Shown here: piece by piece, positions 61,219 through 64,000 of the stretch
Position numbering within the stretch: position 1 is the first letter of the stretch
Layout: the number at the start of each line of letters is the position of its first letter
Source: JBGTSJ01 sp041940305
GTDB lineage: Bacteria; Planctomycetota; Planctomycetia; Planctomycetales; Planctomycetaceae
Length of the DNA: 64,000 bases
NCBI GenBank assembly: GCA_041940305.1
Contig: JBGTSJ010000005.1
Span: forward strand, 269,974 to 333,973
Direction of reading: 5' to 3'
The notes under the pieces: generated by a model
The model's database searches: none
What the model saw: only the letters and a program-made list of their open reading frames with translations
What the model was told of the DNA's origin: nothing
Made by a program: the position numbers and the translations under genes

Positions 61219-62270
61219 CGCGTTCCGCTGACGGGGAGTACTGCGCCGTCGTTGCGGCGGGCTGAGTTGAGGAACAGTGCGACCGACGGGTCGTCGGGCC
61301 ATTTCCGGGCCGCGGCGGCAAAGATCTCCTCGGCGCCGGCGCGGTTTCCGCGGTGCAGTTCGCAGACACCTTGGAGGATCGTGAGTTCCCGCGTGCCGAT
61401 GCCGGACTCCGACAGCTCCGCGAAGATCTGCGAGGCACGCTCGACGTCACCGGTGCGGAGGCAGGCGTCGCCGAATTCGATGCGGTCGGCGAAGGTGAGG
61501 CAGTTGACGTCGGTCTCCTGGCAGCGCTGGAACTCGGTGGCGGCACGGGTGAAGTCTTCGAGGCGATACAGGCAGCGGGCGCGCTGACGGCGCCAGGACG
61601 AGTTGCGGGGCTCGCGCTGCAGCGTGGCGGTGTAGTGGGTGAGCGCCTGGTCCCAGTTTCCGGCCGACTCGTTGAGGCGGGCCAGAGCGACGGAGAGCGA
61701 TGCATCCTGCGGGTTGCGCTGCTGCGCGGCCGTCAGCACGGTAATCGCGGCCGGCGTGTTGCCCTGGTCGACATAGGCTCCGGCGAGATCACGGGAGTAA
61801 TCGGTGACCTGCGGCGCGAGCTGGACGGCGCGATGCATGGCTGTGAGCCCCTCGTCCGGGCTGCCGGCGCGGATCATCATGCGGCCGACGGCGCTCTGCA
61901 GATGCGGGACGTCCGGACTGGCCGACGCGACGCCGCGGAGCGCGGCGAGGTGGTTGGGAGTGTCGCCGATATCAGCGAGGAACAGGGCTTCGAGCTCCCG
62001 GGCGGCGGAGAGCTGGGGATCGATCTTTTGTGCTTTGCGGGCGGCGTCCAGAGCGCCGTTGATATCTCCGGCCTGGTAGCGGTGCATGGCAATGCTGACC
62101 TGGTCGCCGGCCTGCACCGCAGCGTTCACGCGAGACTCATGGGCTCGCTCCTCGTCGAGCCAGGAAACGCGCTGGAAGGTTGAGCAGCCGGAGTGAGCGG
62201 CGGAGCCGGCGAGCAGCAAAGCAGCTGCAAGGCGGCGCCAGCGCATGGAGCGGGATCGAGTGAGTTTCAT
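61212..62270 (-). CDS. TPR lipoprotein (TadD-like)
   Basis: A 352-residue protein. The leader LAAALLLAGSAAHSGCSTFQ includes a lipobox-like site. TPR-type repeats fill the rest: HRYQAGDINGALDAARKAQ, AVGRMMIRAGSPDEGLTAMH, ARLNESAGNWDQALTHYTA, ELTILQGVCELHRGNRAGAE. GAGG precedes the ATG at 62270 (the frame is open to 62504). Tad loci often include a TPR protein, TadD; the similarity in type and the neighbouring gene suggest, but do not prove, a pilus link. It starts 13 bp after the upstream gene. Confidence 0.72.
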   Translation of the reverse strand: MKLTRSRSMRWRRLAAALLLAGSAAHSGCSTFQRVSWLDEERAHESRVNAAVQAGDQVSIAMHRYQAGDINGALDAARKAQKIDPQLSAARELEALFLADIGDTPNHLAALRGVASASPDVPHLQSAVGRMMIRAGSPDEGLTAMHRAVQLAPQVTDYSRDLAGAYVDQGNTPAAITVLTAAQQRNPQDASLSVALARLNESAGNWDQALTHYTATLQREPRNSSWRRQRARCLYRLEDFTRAATEFQRCQETDVNCLTFADRIEFGDACLRTGDVERASQIFAELSESGIGTRELTILQGVCELHRGNRAGAEEIFAAAARKWPDDPSVALFLNSARRNDGAVLPVSGTRY

Positions 62271-62283
62271 CCGTGCACCTCGT

Positions 62284-63552
62284 TCAGGGGAACAGCGGCG
62301 GTGCGAGTTCGGGCAGGGTCGCCGTCGGTCGTGAGACGCTTGTCGGGTCCACCAGCGCGGGCTGCAGCACGATGACGGTGCTGCGGCGTGGATTCCGTGG
62401 ACTGCCGCTTTTATCGGGCTGCGCATCAGTGACTGCTCGGGCGGACAACGGCTCGATGACAAGAACGGCGTCGGACGGAACGGATGCCCGCAACCAATCC
62501 GCACCGGCGGAGTCGGACGGACGGAACTCTACGTCGATGAGAGTGGGAGCGGGTGACGAGACGCGGATCTCGTAGCGGACTGCTGAGTCGGCGGCACGAC
62601 CGGGCTGCGTGACGTGCGTGCCCCGCACATGCTCGATCCTGGGTCGCTGATTGGCCGGAAGCGCGACCTCGGTGATTGCGTGCTGTGCGAGCTGCATCGT
62701 GCGGGCGTCGATCTCGGTTACCGGCGGCTGGCGCTGGAGCCAGCGCCAGAAAGGAGTGCCTTCTGAGTCGGTCCAGACGAATGAGACCGTGGATGCGCCG
62801 GCGGCGCCGCGAACGGTGCGGAGTTCGGCCGAGCGCTGCAGCGCGGGGACGAAACCGGACTGGAATGTCCCTGTGCGCGGGACATCAAACGTCCAGACCT
62901 GCAGCCGGACGTCGCGTGGCTGCTGCTGTTCGGCGGTCGTCGCGAGCGTCTGCAGTGCGTGTTGCACGGACTGGTGATTGTCGCGCAGCGCATCCATTTC
63001 GCCACGAAGATCATCGAGCCGCGTCAGGAGCTCGTCAAACTTCTGTGCATCGGCTGCCGGCACTGTCGCGGCATCCGGATTGGTTTCCTGCGGCGAAGGC
63101 AGTTCTTCGTAACGGGTGCGGTGCGTGACGGGAACCGATCCCTGCACGAGCCAGGGCAATTCGGAGGCGGTGGTGGAAGAGGCTTCGCGAACCGGGACTT
63201 CCGCGACCGGGAACGGGTCGAACCAGGGCGTGGCGGAATCCGGGAGGGTCGCTGAGAGTGGCGAACCGTTGGGTGCACCGGACTCAGGGACGAGTGGCTC
63301 GGCGGTATCCGCGGTGCGGGAGGCCAGCTGGTCTCCGTCCCAGGGCTCGGCCACTGGGATCTGAGGATCGGTCGGCAGTGTGTGTGCGAGCAAGGTTGCT
63401 TCGGAGCCGTCTCCCACTCCGGGTGGTGCTGTGGGGGGCGGCGCGAGCAGGGCGAGACGCACCTGTTCGGGATCGGAGCAGAGCGCGCAGACGCTGAGGG
63501 CAAACGCCGTGATCAGCGCCCAGCATGCCGCTCGAAACGAGTGGTTTGCCAT
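62284..63552 (-). CDS. Secreted coiled-coil protein, function unknown
   Basis: A 422-residue protein. Signal peptide FRAACWALITAFALSVCALC, then a long Pro/Thr-rich region (~30-160), a coiled coil (~165-210, FDELLTRLDDLRGEMDALRD), and a beta-rich C-terminus (RLQVWTFDVPRTGTFQSGFV, VSSPAPTLIDVEFRPSDSAG, NPRRSTVIVLQPALVDP). The last part recalls periplasmic components of secretion or pilus systems without matching a secretin. It is translated just before the TPR lipoprotein on the same strand, 13 bp apart, so the two are one operon. Confidence 0.65.
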   Translation of the reverse strand: MANHSFRAACWALITAFALSVCALCSDPEQVRLALLAPPPTAPPGVGDGSEATLLAHTLPTDPQIPVAEPWDGDQLASRTADTAEPLVPESGAPNGSPLSATLPDSATPWFDPFPVAEVPVREASSTTASELPWLVQGSVPVTHRTRYEELPSPQETNPDAATVPAADAQKFDELLTRLDDLRGEMDALRDNHQSVQHALQTLATTAEQQQPRDVRLQVWTFDVPRTGTFQSGFVPALQRSAELRTVRGAAGASTVSFVWTDSEGTPFWRWLQRQPPVTEIDARTMQLAQHAITEVALPANQRPRIEHVRGTHVTQPGRAADSAVRYEIRVSSPAPTLIDVEFRPSDSAGADWLRASVPSDAVLVIEPLSARAVTDAQPDKSGSPRNPRRSTVIVLQPALVDPTSVSRPTATLPELAPPLFP

Positions 63553-64000
63553 ACCCGGAAGGAATGCCGATGAGCCCGCGCAGAATGCATGAGGCTTCCC
63601 GGACCGGGACCGCCCCCAAGTTCGTTATCGGCGTTGTCGCGGCATCACAGGCATCAAATCCGGCACAGTCTCCCTGACCGGGCGAGTCGTCGTGGGGAGG
63701 GCAGCAGCTCGGCCCTCAGAGAAATGGAAGCGCGCAGCAAAAAAGCGCGGCAAGGTCCCCTCAAAGCTCCTAGCTTTCCTTGCCGCGCTAAAAGGCGCGT
63801 TGAAAGGGGCGTCCTTTTCTGCCGGCTGTCAGAAGCCGCATTAGATGCGGAGGCTGCACTGCCTGCGAGGACCGGGAAACATACGTCAGGCAGTGGGACT
63901 GTCAAACCGCTGACAGCAAGATCGAGAGGTGCGGGCTCGCTGCCCCAGGGCAATCGCCAAGTACCCCTTGACCGGCGTGCGTAGAATGGAGGTGAGTTTG
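63553..64000. other. Gene-free right edge with a terminator
   Basis: About 450 bp upstream of the coiled-coil gene. No credible gene on either strand. It contains the nested-hairpin terminator at 63739-63789, which would end a minus-strand transcript coming from beyond the right edge. Confidence 0.5.
63739..63789 (-). terminator. Rho-independent terminator with nested hairpin
   Basis: On the minus strand, AGCGCGGCAAGG and CCTTGCCGCGCT form a 12-bp stem followed by TTTTTT. Inside its loop AAAGCT-AGG-AGCTTT forms a second 6-bp hairpin. It terminates a transcript entering from the right edge. Confidence 0.75.

Noticed and set aside
63654..63953. 99-codon minus-strand frame at the right edge
   Set aside because: It spans a strong terminator hairpin and has shadow-like composition.

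Overview
The window is GC-rich and almost certainly comes from a member of the Planctomycetota. The basis is gene content seen in the sequence: a Tat-type DUF1501 protein, a HzsA-related beta-propeller/cytochrome protein, secreted squalene-cyclase-fold proteins (one with a CxxCH motif), a Tad locus with a divergent CpaE, and dispersed REP-like palindromes. The species cannot be named from this. I see two tRNA genes and no rRNA, CRISPR array, prophage or classical insertion sequence.

Layout, left to right. 1-5.2 kb: a DUF1501 gene running off the left edge, a TrpG/PabA-type amidotransferase, a soluble histidine kinase, a cytochrome P450 and a small secreted Gly/Asn/Tyr-rich protein. 5.3-13.2 kb: mutS (minus), the HzsA-like protein, ispH and an HD/SpoT-like hydrolase. 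13.2-23.2 kb: a large PAS/GAF hybrid kinase diverging from a tightly packed Tad (Flp pilus) operon cpaE-cpaF-tadB-tadC-tadE-tadE-tadG with ATGA overlaps. 23.6 kb: tRNA-Lys(CTT) and its terminator. 24-34.4 kb: a PMI/cupin-like protein and a TIM-barrel isomerase separated by a REP/RAYT element, then a secreted protein, a DEDDh exonuclease, a BON protein, an HtrA-type protease, a very large propeller/Gfo-Idh-like protein and a decayed second RAYT flanked by inverted REP-like repeats.

34.5-46.4 kb: MazG-like protein, a TPR metallopeptidase, a cyclase-fold membrane protein, an M19 dipeptidase, hemE, a secreted HEWGTFTSF-family protein, and an ECF sigma factor with a zinc-finger/FecR-like/HEAT anti-sigma partner. 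46.5-53.4 kb: tRNA-Arg(TCG), a second cyclase-fold protein, a BtuF-like protein, a dicarboxylate/cation symporter, an L7/L12-C-terminus-like small protein, a Gfo/Idh oxidoreductase and purD. 53.5-64 kb: aldehyde dehydrogenase, two paralogous two-TM proteins, a Cys/Met-metabolism PLP enzyme, a Crp/Fnr regulator, an ENPP-like phosphodiesterase, a zinc-ribbon membrane protein, a mono-haem cytochrome, a TPR lipoprotein and a coiled-coil secreted protein.

The most notable structure outside the genes is the repeat landscape. Two different RAYT-like genes are each bracketed by inverted copies of their own short hairpin family. One of those families is dispersed elsewhere in the window with a structurally compensated relative. 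A third, unrelated 33-bp near-perfect palindrome sits just after the stop codon of three unrelated genes and also shows compensatory base changes.
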